Positions 1 to 8,131 of a stretch of DNA of 64,000 bases are shown here, one piece after another. The stretch is from Niallia circulans (GTDB lineage: Bacteria > Bacillota > Bacilli > Bacillales > Cytobacillaceae). The stretch's first letter is position 1. Each line of letters opens with the position of its first letter. Location: positions 1,054,001 through 1,118,000 of the forward strand of contig NZ_CP026031.1 in assembly GCF_003726095.1 (NCBI RefSeq). Reading direction: 5' to 3'. A program made the position numbers and the translations under genes. The notes under the pieces were generated by a model, which was not told the origin of the DNA, did not search any database, and worked only from the letters and a program-made list of their open reading frames with translations.

Positions 1-97
1 AGGTCTCCATGTTTTTGGTCATAATAAAGTAGCCAGAGGATTATATGAAAAACTAGGATATGAGACCACAAATGTATTGATGGAAAAAGACATTTAA
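1..97 (+). CDS. GNAT family N-acetyltransferase, C-terminal fragment
   Basis: The open frame enters from the left edge (first full codon at 2) and stops with TAA at 95-97. The 31 visible residues end in the pattern HNKVARGLYEKLGYETTNVL, which is the typical last helix and strand of GNAT acetyltransferases (N-x-A-x-x-LYEKLGY). The acetyl-CoA binding motif lies outside the window, so the substrate cannot be judged. Confidence 0.75.
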   Translation, partial: GLHVFGHNKVARGLYEKLGYETTNVLMEKDI

Positions 98-184
98 TAT
101 AAATCCACGCATGGTAGGAGTTAATGGTTTCATGTCCTGAACAGGCTGTGAATAATAAGGGTTTAGAAAGAAGTAAGATGCTTG

Positions 185-218
185 GTAAGCTATTTACAAA
201 TGATTTGAAATAGCTTAC
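185..218 (+). terminator. Hairpin, probable terminator of the upstream GNAT gene
   Basis: GTAAGCTATTT (185-195) pairs perfectly with AAATAGCTTAC (208-218) around a 12-base loop. The run of T after it is weak, so termination may be inefficient. It lies about 90 bases after the GNAT stop. Confidence 0.45.
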
Positions 219-320
219 TATTATACATAGTTTTACTATATACATAGATTATCTTTGTACTATTGTAAAGTTTAATTGATTTAATAAATAGAATTCAGAG
301 GAAGGAGAGAAAGGAAAGAA

Positions 321-623
321 TTGAAGTATTCTGTCATAGGATTAATTTTTCAATTAATTTTTGTTTTCACAATAACTATCTTTAATCCAATTCGAGTTTA
401 TGTAATGAATCAATACTCCGTTTATCCTGTAGCATTATTTGAGTTGCTTTTAGGAGTTATAAGTCTAATTTGTGCATTAGTGGGGCTAATAAAGAAAGAG
501 GTTAATGGTCTTTCACTCTTTGTTTTCCTTTTCAGTTTACTAATCTGTGTTTATTTTGTATTTGTATATCTATTAGGAGAAGCAGGAAATCCACCTGAGA
601 TTCCATGGTTGTATAAAAAGTAA
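321..623 (+). CDS. Small three-helix membrane protein, hypothetical
   Basis: A 100-residue protein starting at TTG, with a GGAAGGAGAGAAAGG purine stretch just upstream. It has three strongly hydrophobic segments (about residues 4-22, 30-57 and 64-86) and a short polar tail ending in lysines. No known family is recognised. It stands alone between a terminator-like hairpin and the next gene. A small integral membrane protein of unknown role is all that can be said. Confidence 0.6.
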   Translation: MKYSVIGLIFQLIFVFTITIFNPIRVYVMNQYSVYPVALFELLLGVISLICALVGLIKKEVNGLSLFVFLFSLLICVYFVFVYLLGEAGNPPEIPWLYKK

Positions 624-724
624 AAAAATGTATAAGTTAGTTTTCTTAAAAAATATTTTTCGCAGGACCAAAATTGTTTCTTAAAAAGTTAATGGGTGTA
701 ATAAGAGGAAATTAAAGAGGAGAG

Positions 725-1201
725 ATGTTTTTTATGAAATTTTTACGAGATGATAATTGGGATAATGACGGGTATTGTGAATATTTAAAATCTATCCAGC
801 ATGTCTTTGATCCATATACGGGCGAATTCCTTGTGACAAATTCATTCCATGATGGAAGGTTTAAAAAAATGGAGTTAATCAATCATTGTGAAGGAGATAT
901 AGATGAAACAATGGATGATCCAACATCAATTAGAGTGGTTATAGAGCACTGGGATGGTACTGTATATGAATTGGTTTGGGATAAAGTGAGAAGATTTTAC
1001 TTTGATTATGATATTACACGAAATATTGTCGTTAATACAAAAGAAATAGTGGATAATGGAAGAAGTGGGATTGATAATTGGGGTTATGACGAAATTTTAA
1101 TAACGGAAGATAAGATGTTTTCACATGAAATAGAACTGCTTTCAAAAACACGGATGTTTATCATCTGTAGACAGTTTCAAATCAAGTCATATTCGGCATA
1201 A
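725..1201 (+). CDS. Hypothetical protein, acidic and aromatic-rich
   Basis: A 158-residue soluble protein rich in Asp, Glu, Tyr and Trp, without signal peptide or membrane segment. Two ATG codons (725 and 734) can serve the AAAGAGGAGAG ribosome binding site; the second gives MKFLRDDNW and is equally likely. The middle (VVIEHWDGTVYELVWDKVRRFYFDY) reads like alternating beta strands of an immunity-type or DUF protein, but I cannot place it in a family. Confidence 0.6.
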   Translation: MFFMKFLRDDNWDNDGYCEYLKSIQHVFDPYTGEFLVTNSFHDGRFKKMELINHCEGDIDETMDDPTSIRVVIEHWDGTVYELVWDKVRRFYFDYDITRNIVVNTKEIVDNGRSGIDNWGYDEILITEDKMFSHEIELLSKTRMFIICRQFQIKSYSA

Positions 1202-1315
1202 TTAATTCAAAGTACTAGACAAAGTTATAAAATTGATACATAGAAAAAACTTTAATTTAAAGAAGTCAGGAACTTTAAGCTATAGTTATTAAATATGTAG
1301 TTTTGGAGGGGAACT

Positions 1316-1489
1316 ATGTTTAAAGTAAAACCCCAATGTTCTAATTGCGGTAAACATATTGAAAGAAATGAAGTAGTTTTTGTCAAAATGCGCTATCCAG
1401 AGCGAAAAGGGATGACCGAAATAAAGGCTTTTATCCAAAATGAAGGAAAATTAATTTGTGAAGCTTGCTTTAATACTAAGCAATTTTAA
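1316..1489 (+). CDS. Small zinc-ribbon-like protein
   Basis: A 57-residue protein with two cysteine pairs, CSNC (residues 8-11) and CEAC (48-51), the usual layout of a small zinc ribbon. A TTGGAGGGG ribosome binding site lies seven bases before the ATG. Similar four-cysteine mini-proteins are widespread in Bacillus and are often misnamed as ferric-hydroxamate binding proteins. Zinc binding is inferred; the function is unknown. It probably has its own promoter, since the gaps to both neighbours are about 100 bases. Confidence 0.7.
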   Translation: MFKVKPQCSNCGKHIERNEVVFVKMRYPERKGMTEIKAFIQNEGKLICEACFNTKQF

Positions 1490-1582
1490 GCAAAGACAAA
1501 TGGAATGGGATTGGGTGTTTTTCGTCATTACCGTTATATAATCATTAATTTTTTAATAAATTGCTAATTAGGAGACTTAAAA

Positions 1583-2053
1583 ATGTATGAAACTAGATGG
1601 GCAACTTACAACGAACTGAATATTGTGGCAGAATGCTGGTATAAAATGGCTTGTGAAATGGGAGAAATCGACAGAATTCCAAAACCAAGTCTTCAACGGC
1701 TGGAAGAAGTGAAAAATCTATTTCGGAAAGAATTTGAATTAGGAAATTTAATGTTTCGAGTTGCTTTAGATAGTGATGAAAAAATTGTTGCTTGTGCTGG
1801 AGGGTTAATTAGAACAGAGTATGCTTTTCCACTTGCGGAAGAACAAAGTCTTTTTGGGTGGATCATAGCTGTATATACGGTGAAAAACCATCGTAAGAAT
1901 GGGTTAGCTTCTCAATTAGTTGAGGAAATATGTTTATGGCTAAAACAAAAAGGGGCTAAACGAGCAAGATTATGGTCCAGTTCATCTGGCCGATCTGTTT
2001 ATGAACAGCTAGGGTTTCATAATATGATGGATTTAGCAAAACCTCTTTCTTAA
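1583..2053 (+). CDS. GNAT family N-acetyltransferase
   Basis: 156 residues. The central strand WIIAVYTVKNHRKNGLASQL carries the acetyl-CoA pyrophosphate loop (R/K-x-x-G-x-A, about residues 100-106), followed by the C-terminal SVYEQLGF motif. A TTAGGAGACTT ribosome binding site precedes the ATG. The acceptor substrate is unknown. It is followed about 100 bases later by a second, longer GNAT gene on the same strand, although no shared transcript is obvious. Confidence 0.82.
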   Translation: MYETRWATYNELNIVAECWYKMACEMGEIDRIPKPSLQRLEEVKNLFRKEFELGNLMFRVALDSDEKIVACAGGLIRTEYAFPLAEEQSLFGWIIAVYTVKNHRKNGLASQLVEEICLWLKQKGAKRARLWSSSSGRSVYEQLGFHNMMDLAKPLS

Positions 2054-2156
2054 ATGAAAGAAATGATAGGAAGGAAGATATAGATTTCAGGTATTGATTA
2101 AAGAATTCATCATTATGATGACATAGAGATAATTATTTTGCAAAAGGTGTTGTAAT

Positions 2157-2924
2157 ATGATTAAGGTACCAATAGATCAGTATTCTATAATAAAAAAAGA
2201 GATTAGGGAAGCTCCAACATTTGCCCATAGTATATTAGATTTCATGATAGAGGGTACTGTATACAGTGATTGTACGAATTATAATTCATTGCTTTTTCAA
2301 GCAGCTTCAGGCTTGTTTTTTGTGACAGGTAGTCCTTCGAACGAGCTATTTATGGAGCATTTAATTGATATTTTTGAGAAAACAGTTTTAAAGGGTAATA
2401 GATTTACGTTATTTTCCAATGAAATCGTATGGGAGCAGGCAATAGAGAAGTTTCTAAATAAGCGAGTAAGAAGAATCGAACGTATTGCTTATTCCTTTGA
2501 TTTACCAACATATATTAATAGAACAACAATAGCTAGTCCGTATGATGTCTATCGAATTAATTCTTGCTTAATTGAAAATAGTTTAGAATTCAATGAAAAA
2601 TATTATGAGGAGTATTGGGATTCTAAAGAGAATTTTCTTCAAAACGGAATTGGTTTTTGTGTGAAAGATAAAAATCGGATAATTGGGGAAGCGGTTTCTA
2701 TTTTTAAATCTAATAACTATGCAGAAATAGATATAATAACAGAACCAGCGTACAGAGGAAAAGGGGTTGCAAGTCTTGTTTCGCAACGATTTATAGATTA
2801 TTGTCTTTCTATCAATATTCATCCGCGATGGGATTGTGATGTTGATAATCGTGCATCCGCATATTTAGCTAATAAATTTGGGTTTACCAATCCTAAAAAA
2901 TACGCTATTTATATAAAAGCATAG
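2157..2924 (+). CDS. GNAT acetyltransferase, long form with N-terminal extension
   Basis: 255 residues: about 120 N-terminal residues that resemble the GNAT_acetyltran type (PF12746), then a standard GNAT core. The core shows TEPAYRGKGVASLVSQRFID (about 196-215), which contains the acetyl-CoA loop, and ends in NRASAYLANKFGF. ATG follows AAAAGGTGTTGTA. The substrate is unknown. The unusually long N-terminus and the context of several GNATs suggest small-molecule or antibiotic acetylation, but this is inference only. Confidence 0.8.
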   Translation: MIKVPIDQYSIIKKEIREAPTFAHSILDFMIEGTVYSDCTNYNSLLFQAASGLFFVTGSPSNELFMEHLIDIFEKTVLKGNRFTLFSNEIVWEQAIEKFLNKRVRRIERIAYSFDLPTYINRTTIASPYDVYRINSCLIENSLEFNEKYYEEYWDSKENFLQNGIGFCVKDKNRIIGEAVSIFKSNNYAEIDIITEPAYRGKGVASLVSQRFIDYCLSINIHPRWDCDVDNRASAYLANKFGFTNPKKYAIYIKA

Positions 2925-2950
2925 TTGTGAAAATAATATTTCTACACATA

Positions 2951-3018
2951 ATAGAGTTTTGCCAGCCAGCTATTCAAAGAGAGCGAGGAAAACCTTCTGT
3001 TTCCTCGCTAGACTCTAT
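2951..3018. terminator. Bidirectional hairpin terminator between convergent genes
   Basis: AGCGAGGAAA (2982-2991) pairs with TTTCCTCGCT (3000-3009). An outer pairing, AATAGAGT near 2951 with ACTCTATT near 3011, extends the structure. It sits between the plus-strand GNAT gene and the minus-strand methyltransferase and could stop both. T tracts are short. Confidence 0.5.
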
Positions 3019-3794
3019 TATTCTTTCACGCCAATTATTCGAATCCTTTTATAGTCAGCCATCCATTTTCCATCAATATATAAAGTATCCTTTACATTTC
3101 TTTCAACCTTTGCAATGATTTCGTTCTTAGCTTCTGTTGGAATATTATGAAACAGTTGGCTTCCAAACATGTCAATCCAATTTCTTAAGCCATTTTCCCC
3201 AATTAAGGGAGTTGATCGATCAAAGTGTTGTGCAAAGGTAACCCGGAATCCGACTTTTTCCATTAAATTTGAATACTCCCCGACACTTGGGTAAAACCAA
3301 GGGAAATGCTCTGCGCTGAACGGGAATCCTGCTTGCTTTATTTGCTGTATCACTTCATTTGTTATTGTTTCTACATTGCCTTTTCCGCCAAATTCAGCAA
3401 CAAATCTTCCACCTTGTTTTAAACATTGGTAAATACCTTTTAATGCTTGGATTGGAGGGTGTACCCAATGGAGAGTGGCATTAGAGAATACAGCATCAAA
3501 CTCATTTAGATAATCCAAGCTTGTAGCATCACGAACCATAAAAGTTAGACTAGGGTATTTATTAAGAGCTTGGTTTATCATATTTTCTGATTTATCAATA
3601 CCTAATATTTCTACCCCATATTTGTGGATGGTATTTGTTAAATCTCCTGTCCCACAGCCAAGGTCAAGAATTTTCTCTCCTTGCTTTGGAGCTAATAGCT
3701 CGACTAAATTATTTCCGAATTTTGAAACAAAGGAATGTTTATTATCATATAAACTTGCATTCCAATTATCGGTTTCACTTTGATAGCTTCCCAT
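3018..3794 (-). CDS. Class I SAM-dependent methyltransferase
   Basis: 258 residues from the ATG at 3794, which follows a GGAGAGTGGGAG ribosome binding site; a longer reading back to 3881 lacks such a site and adds a non-homologous hydrophobic stretch. The SAM-binding loop LDLGCGTGDLT lies at about residues 43-53, followed by the acidic ID at the end of strand 2 and FDAVFSNATLHWV, the usual post-II motif. The layout matches trans-aconitate methyltransferase-like proteins (Tam/UbiE-like). The substrate is unknown. Confidence 0.82.
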   Translation of the reverse strand: MGSYQSETDNWNASLYDNKHSFVSKFGNNLVELLAPKQGEKILDLGCGTGDLTNTIHKYGVEILGIDKSENMINQALNKYPSLTFMVRDATSLDYLNEFDAVFSNATLHWVHPPIQALKGIYQCLKQGGRFVAEFGGKGNVETITNEVIQQIKQAGFPFSAEHFPWFYPSVGEYSNLMEKVGFRVTFAQHFDRSTPLIGENGLRNWIDMFGSQLFHNIPTEAKNEIIAKVERNVKDTLYIDGKWMADYKRIRIIGVKE

Positions 3795-4018
3795 TCTCCC
3801 ACTCTCCTTATGTATATATTTGTAAGTAGAATTATAATGGAAAAAAGGGATAAAGGGAATTATAAAATAAGTATTTAACAACGAAAGTTATGAATAGGGA
3901 AGCTAATATGGATGTACTTTTGATGATGTTTTTCCAAGTTGAAAATGGCGATGGATTTAGAATAGAATAACGGTGACTGAAAAGGAGATAAATTATAAGA
4001 AAAGAAACGGGCATTAAA

Positions 4019-4043
4019 AAGAGGAAAACGTCGAATTCCTCTT
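4019..4043 (-). terminator. Rho-independent terminator of the 259-residue hypothetical gene
   Basis: On the minus strand, AAGAGGAA and TTCCTCTT form an 8-bp stem, followed by TTTTTAATGCC. It starts nine bases after the stop codon of the gene at 4052-4831. Confidence 0.65.
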
Positions 4044-4051
4044 CTTATGGC

Positions 4052-4831
4052 TTAATAGCCAGCCCAAAGACTATAGGCATATTTGTTTATGTTCATGGTG
4101 TGTTGCAAATGTTTTTGGAAAAAATCCAATTGTCCTTCGTTGATATCAAAAGTTCCAACAATGGGATGTTCGCTTGATAAATTAAAAATGCTTCGATACT
4201 CAGCAAGTGGAATAGCTGGAAGTTGTTCTTCTCCTACAATTATCATGGAGGGATCGTTGATTTCATACCATTGTACTTGCCTGATCGTTTCTTCCTCGGA
4301 AAAATAGTATGGTGATTGAAATGCTTCCACATAAAGTCCGTTCCTTGTCGCATAATCGATAGCAGATGGGCAATTAACGTAAGAACCTATGTACATATAG
4401 TAATCCCATCCAAAATGCACAAAGAATTTATCTTTAGCATATAACTGACATTCTAGGAAATTTCGCAATACCATTTTGCAAATAAGGCGTATTTCATTCC
4501 TCTCTATAAGCATGTCTTCTTGTAGCACTAACTGATCGAATGCAGCTTCATATAAGGAAGCGGTTAAATCTCTTTCTGAGACTTCCTGTTTTGTTAGGTT
4601 TAAAATTCTTAATGAATGAATCCCGCTTTCTTCCAAGAATTTCATAACAGCCTCAACATAAGCATTCTCGACTTGAAGATATTCATCTAAAGTGAATTTT
4701 TTACCGTTAATGATCTCTCCAATCTGGGTAGGGGAAGTCCATTCCTCCGTTAAGGTAAAGTAGCCATTTTCATCCCGAAACGCTGGATTGTATTTTGTCA
4801 CACGCCACTGATATTTTATGTGATTAATCAT
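4052..4831 (-). CDS. Hypothetical cytosolic protein
   Basis: 259 residues from the ATG at 4831, which follows a GAGGAGGTGCAGG site; the TTG at 4846 lies inside that site and is unlikely. The N-terminus (YQWRVTKYNPAFRDENGYFT) and the C-terminal half, with FVHFGWDYYMYIG, match a recurring Bacillus protein of unknown function. It lacks a signal peptide, membrane helix or recognisable catalytic motif. The gene is monocistronic, with its own terminator. Confidence 0.72.
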   Translation of the reverse strand: MINHIKYQWRVTKYNPAFRDENGYFTLTEEWTSPTQIGEIINGKKFTLDEYLQVENAYVEAVMKFLEESGIHSLRILNLTKQEVSERDLTASLYEAAFDQLVLQEDMLIERNEIRLICKMVLRNFLECQLYAKDKFFVHFGWDYYMYIGSYVNCPSAIDYATRNGLYVEAFQSPYYFSEEETIRQVQWYEINDPSMIIVGEEQLPAIPLAEYRSIFNLSSEHPIVGTFDINEGQLDFFQKHLQHTMNINKYAYSLWAGY

Positions 4832-4961
4832 CCTGCACCTCCTCAAATAATTATTATCATAACAGTAAAGACAATGAAAAGTTATTTATTAGTTACTAAT
4901 ATATAGCCTTTTCTTAAAAGGAATAAACAACAGGAAAGGAAATAACTCTTCCTTTAACAGC

Positions 4962-4999
4962 AAATGACAGACCAAGCTGTGTTATTTGGTCTGTCATTT
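4962..4999 (-). terminator. Perfect 14-bp hairpin, terminator of the 49-residue spore-like gene
   Basis: AAATGACAGACCAA (4962-4975) and TTGGTCTGTCATTT (4986-4999) are perfectly complementary around a 10-base loop. It lies 39 bases after the stop of the minus-strand small gene. The T tract on that strand is interrupted. Confidence 0.6.
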
Positions 5000-5038
5000 G
5001 GATATAATTTCTCTGTTAAAAATTGAAACTTCCTTATC

Positions 5039-5188
5039 CTATTTCTGTTTTTTGCCGGTTTTAGCTGCTTCTCTATTTGGAACAGATTGAGGGGAATGAT
5101 GTTTTTCACTTCCACCATTTGGCGGCCCATATGTATGAGCATCATCCGTAATTTTGGCACCTTCTAGAAAATTATCCTTAGTTTTCAT
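5039..5188 (-). CDS. Small hydrophilic, spore-protein-like peptide
   Basis: A 49-residue, Lys/His/Gly/Pro-rich, fully hydrophilic protein (begins MKTKDNFLEGAKITDDAHTY, ends AKTGKKQK). The CGGAGGTGAAATAC ribosome binding site is one of the best in the window, and a perfect hairpin follows the gene. Composition and size are like the minor small acid-soluble spore proteins, but I cannot match it to a named Ssp family, so spore association is inference. The overlapping frame on the same strand at 4954-5160 is a shadow. Confidence 0.65.
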   Translation of the reverse strand: MKTKDNFLEGAKITDDAHTYGPPNGGSEKHHSPQSVPNREAAKTGKKQK

Positions 5189-5346
5189 GTATTTCACCTC
5201 CGTTTGTAGTATGTGTCTTGTCTAAAATATTATTTATTTGCTGGGAATCCACTTAGTATTAACAGAGTTTTCTTCTCCTGTTGAGTGAAACTAATTCCAT
5301 TCTGAATCGTATATATAGATAACAATGGGAAGACAGGAGTGAGAGT

Positions 5347-5603
5347 ATGATGGAGATAGTTTTATCAATAGTAGCTGTAATCATACTTGTTATTTCAGTA
5401 ATTAGCGTGATTAAACAAAGAAAAAAAGCAGGTGTAACTGGATTTAAAAGTATGTTGACACCAATTTCCTTTTTCTTATAAGTATAAACTGCTTATTAGC
5501 CATTTGGTTTAAGTATATGGGACTTGCTGTTTGGCTCATTAATGTAGTTTTGTTATTGCTGGCAGCTTATTGCACAAAATATTTGCCGGAAACTAAAAAA
5601 TGA
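5347..5603 (+). pseudogene. Small membrane protein gene interrupted by a frameshift
   Basis: The ATG at 5347 follows ACAGGAGTGAGAGT and opens a hydrophobic frame of 44 codons ending at TAA 5479. From 5478 the next frame continues with INCLLAIWFKYMGLAVWLIN and stops at 5601-5603 (LPETKK). Together they read as one roughly 85-residue, two-helix membrane protein. One extra T in the TTTTT run at 5470-5474 would join the frames, so this is either a real frameshift or a homopolymer sequencing error. Family unknown. Confidence 0.6.
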
Positions 5604-5631
5604 ACGGGAAATACGGCGAGCAATTTTTTAC

Positions 5632-5677
5632 AAAGAGCTTATGTTGATAATCTAATTATCGCATAAGCTCTTTTTTT
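5632..5677 (+). terminator. Rho-independent terminator
   Basis: AGAGCTTATG (5634-5643) pairs with CATAAGCTCT (5662-5671) around an 18-base loop and runs straight into TTTTTTT. It ends the transcript of the broken small membrane gene. Confidence 0.8.
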
Positions 5678-5793
5678 CCTTTATTCACTTAGATAACAAG
5701 AAAATTCATTTTTGGAATAGCCTAAAAATAGATGTTTAAAAATTCGCTAATCCTTAGTAAATAATCTTATAACATAAATAATGTAAATGGTGG

Positions 5794-5822
5794 TTGCACT
5801 ATATAGTAACTTTGTATATAAT
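5794..5822 (+). promoter_or_regulatory. Sigma-A promoter of the GntR/ABC operon
   Basis: TTGCAC (5794-5799) and TATAAT (5817-5822) are separated by exactly 17 bases, which is close to consensus. The -10 box overlaps the palindrome described next. Confidence 0.75.
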
Positions 5823-5845
5823 GTGTATATAGTATATATACATTA
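5819..5845. promoter_or_regulatory. Palindromic operator for the YtrA-type GntR regulator
   Basis: TAATGTGTATATA (5819-5831) and TATATATACATTA (5833-5845) are inverted repeats with one mismatch around a single central base. The left arm overlaps the -10 box, so a bound repressor would block RNA polymerase. Autoregulation by the next gene is the expected arrangement for YtrA-subfamily regulators and is inferred here. Confidence 0.65.
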
Positions 5846-5880
5846 TATTAAGTGTGAAAGATAAAAGAAGAGGGATAAGC

Positions 5881-6252
5881 ATGCAAATAATTATTTCAAA
5901 CAGTTCAAAGGAGCCGATTTATGAACAAATTACCAATCAAATTAAGTCGTCTATCTTAGCAGGGGAACTAAAGGAAGGAACAGCGCTGCCTTCCATACGC
6001 AACTTAGCTAAAGACTTGCAGATAAGTGTGATTACAACAAAACGAGCATATGAAGAATTGGAGAAAGCTGGTTTTATTTACTCGATTGTTGGTAAAGGGT
6101 CGTTTGTGGCTGAGCAGAATTTAGATGTAATCAGGGAGAAGAAATTGAAGGTTATTGAAGAACAGCTAAGTGCTGTTATCGCCAATAGTAAAGAAATCGG
6201 CTTGCCGTATGAGGATTTACTGCAGTTATTCAATATTTTGTATGAGGAGTGA
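5881..6252 (+). CDS. GntR family transcriptional regulator, YtrA subfamily
   Basis: 123 residues from the ATG at 5881 (AGAAGAGGGATAAGC upstream); a GTG at 5854 in the same frame is less likely. Residues about 5-70 form the GntR winged helix (PIYEQITNQIKSSILAGEL, then LPSIRNLAKDLQISVITTKR and GFIYSIVGKGSFV). The C-terminal tail is only about 45 residues, the short helical dimerisation tail of the YtrA group, with no ligand domain. It is the first gene of a three-gene operon with an ABC exporter, as is usual for this subfamily; it probably represses that operon until a cell-envelope or peptide signal appears. Confidence 0.9.
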   Translation: MQIIISNSSKEPIYEQITNQIKSSILAGELKEGTALPSIRNLAKDLQISVITTKRAYEELEKAGFIYSIVGKGSFVAEQNLDVIREKKLKVIEEQLSAVIANSKEIGLPYEDLLQLFNILYEE

Positions 6253-6257
6253 GAAGA

Positions 6258-7124
6258 ATGGAAAATGTGGTAGAGCTAAGGAATGCCACGAAGAAATTCA
6301 AGGGTTTTTCTGTCAATAATATAAATTTAGAAGTGAAAAAAGGCTTTATAACGGGTTTTATTGGCGAAAATGGAGCTGGGAAATCAACTACGATTAAGAT
6401 GATGATGAATTTATTAAAGCCAGATGCTGGCCAAGTGAAACTCTTTGGATTAGATTATCAAACACATGAAAAGGCAATCAAGGAACGGATTGGCTTTGTA
6501 TATGATGGCAATGTATTTTTTGAAGGACTGAACTTAATCGATATAAAACGCATTGTGGGACCTGCATACAAGCAGTGGGATGATAGATTATTTTATCATT
6601 ATGTAGAAAAATTTGAGTTACCACTAAAAAAAGCTATTAAGACTTTTTCAAAAGGAATGCAGATGAAGGCATCTTTAGCAATCGCTTTATCCCATCATGC
6701 CGAATTAATCATTATGGACGAACCTACAGCAGGCTTGGATCCTATCTTTAGGAGAGAACTGTTGAATCTGTTACAAGAGTTAATGGTCGATGGCAATCGT
6801 ACTCTGTTTTTCTCCACTCATATTACTACAGATTTAGATCGTATTGCCGATTATATTGCCTTCATACAAAGAGGAGAATTGATTTTTAATCAATCAACAC
6901 TGGATATCACAGAGAACTATGCAGTTGTTAAGGGAGGGCTGGATTTACTGGATAGAGACACAGAAAAAAGCTTTGTTCATCTAAATCGTGGTCCAACGGG
7001 GTTTGTGGCATTAACAGATGATCGAAAAGAAGTGGAACAGGTATTTGGTGAGAGTGTTGTGATCGAACATGCGACATTAGAAGATATTATGTACTACACA
7101 AAAGGAGGAATGCAATATGTTTAA
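6258..7124 (+). CDS. ABC transporter ATP-binding protein
   Basis: 288 residues; the ATG at 6258 is preferred because GAGGAG lies nine bases upstream and the in-frame GTG at 6249 is inside it. It has the Walker A loop GENGAGKST (about 36-44), the signature FSKGMQMK (about 135), Walker B LIIMDEPTAGLDP (about 155-167) and the switch histidine in STHIT. The C-terminal 70 residues are the extra domain of exporters such as BcrA/YtrB types. It starts just after the GntR gene and overlaps the permease gene by eight bases, so the three are co-translated. Confidence 0.9.
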   Translation: MENVVELRNATKKFKGFSVNNINLEVKKGFITGFIGENGAGKSTTIKMMMNLLKPDAGQVKLFGLDYQTHEKAIKERIGFVYDGNVFFEGLNLIDIKRIVGPAYKQWDDRLFYHYVEKFELPLKKAIKTFSKGMQMKASLAIALSHHAELIIMDEPTAGLDPIFRRELLNLLQELMVDGNRTLFFSTHITTDLDRIADYIAFIQRGELIFNQSTLDITENYAVVKGGLDLLDRDTEKSFVHLNRGPTGFVALTDDRKEVEQVFGESVVIEHATLEDIMYYTKGGMQYV

Positions 7125-7722
7125 TTTAATAAGACGTGATGCAATCCTTCAGAAAAGGCAACTCTTAGTATTTATCCCTTTTATCATATTTTTTATTGTG
7201 ATGAATTTAGACTCTGTTTACATTTTTCTCGTCGCTAGTATTTTTATCCCGTTTAATGCATATGCATATGATGAAAAAGCAGAGACAAATATATTATTAA
7301 ATTCCTTACCTTATACACGAAAGGAAATCATTGCATCACGCTATATTGGGGCAATTGTGTATATGTTAGCATCTATTCTACTAACAAGTGCAGCCTTGTT
7401 TCTTTTTAATAAACCATTTACACTTACAGATATTGTCGTTGGGAGTGGTTTTTTCTTGCTGTTTGCTGCTTTCACCTTTCCATTGTTCTATATGCTTAAG
7501 CCTGGCTATATTACAACAGTGGTTATTATCAGTTTTCTTGTATTATCAGCCATAGGCCCTAGAATCGTTACCTTTCTAGGGGAACATTTAACCAGCATAA
7601 CAGGTTTTATTATCAATTTATCCCTTCCAACTTTATATACAGGAGCGACCATTTTTATTCTTGTTGTCTATTTAGCCTCATGGGGAGTGGCGACAGTGAT
7701 TTACCAGCGAAAAGTGTTTTAA
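7117..7722 (+). CDS. ABC-2 type permease subunit
   Basis: 201 residues with about six membrane segments and the motif TNILLNSLPYTRKEIIASRY (about 51-70), the cytoplasmic loop typical of ABC-2 permeases of the YhaP/YtrC kind. It overlaps the ATPase gene by eight bases. With the preceding ATPase it should form an exporter, probably for a lipid, peptide or envelope-active compound; the substrate is not readable from sequence. Confidence 0.85.
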   Translation: MFNLIRRDAILQKRQLLVFIPFIIFFIVMNLDSVYIFLVASIFIPFNAYAYDEKAETNILLNSLPYTRKEIIASRYIGAIVYMLASILLTSAALFLFNKPFTLTDIVVGSGFFLLFAAFTFPLFYMLKPGYITTVVIISFLVLSAIGPRIVTFLGEHLTSITGFIINLSLPTLYTGATIFILVVYLASWGVATVIYQRKVF

Positions 7723-7802
7723 TATAAATCCCTTCAATATCCAACAAAAATGTAGGTACAGCACTATAACAGACTGAAAAACTGGAGAAGCCAGTAAGTG
7801 AA

Positions 7803-7866
7803 AGAGAAGTTATCCATCAGTGGGGGAAACGAAAGTCTCCATTGATGGGAATTTCTCTCTTTTTTT
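7803..7866 (+). terminator. Large terminator hairpin of the GntR/ABC operon
   Basis: AGAGAA (7803-7808) pairs with TTCTCT near 7853-7858, and the inner ATCCATCAGTGG pairs with CCATTGATGG. The stem is followed by CTCTTTTTTTC. It lies 80 bases after the permease stop. Confidence 0.7.
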
Positions 7867-8058
7867 CAATATAGATTGCTCTATACCTACAAGCTAATGT
7901 TTTGTAAGGTTCCAAAATGTCCATTAGAAGCTTGAAAGGAAATTGCGATATTAATAATCAATTGGATCAGAGATCACTCTTGAAATAAGAAAATTTTTTG
8001 GGTAAGACAAATCCCTTTTTAAAATGTAAAAAAGTTACCAAGAGTAAGAACGGAAACC

Positions 8059-8087
8059 TTTTACTAAAAAAGTACTCCTGTTATAAT
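8059..8087 (+). promoter_or_regulatory. Probable acoR promoter
   Basis: A consensus TATAAT at 8082-8087 lies 44 bases before the acoR ATG. A weak -35 box, TTTTAC (8059-8064), sits 17 bases upstream of it. The rest of 7867-8058 shows nothing recognisable. Confidence 0.45.
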
Positions 8088-8131
8088 ACAAATAAAGATT
8101 CTATGTAATAACTAGAATAAGGGGGATACTT

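Noticed and set aside
3832..4014. 60-codon minus-strand frame with hydrophobic product
   Set aside because: No ribosome binding site, overlaps the upstream region of the methyltransferase gene, and resembles no family.
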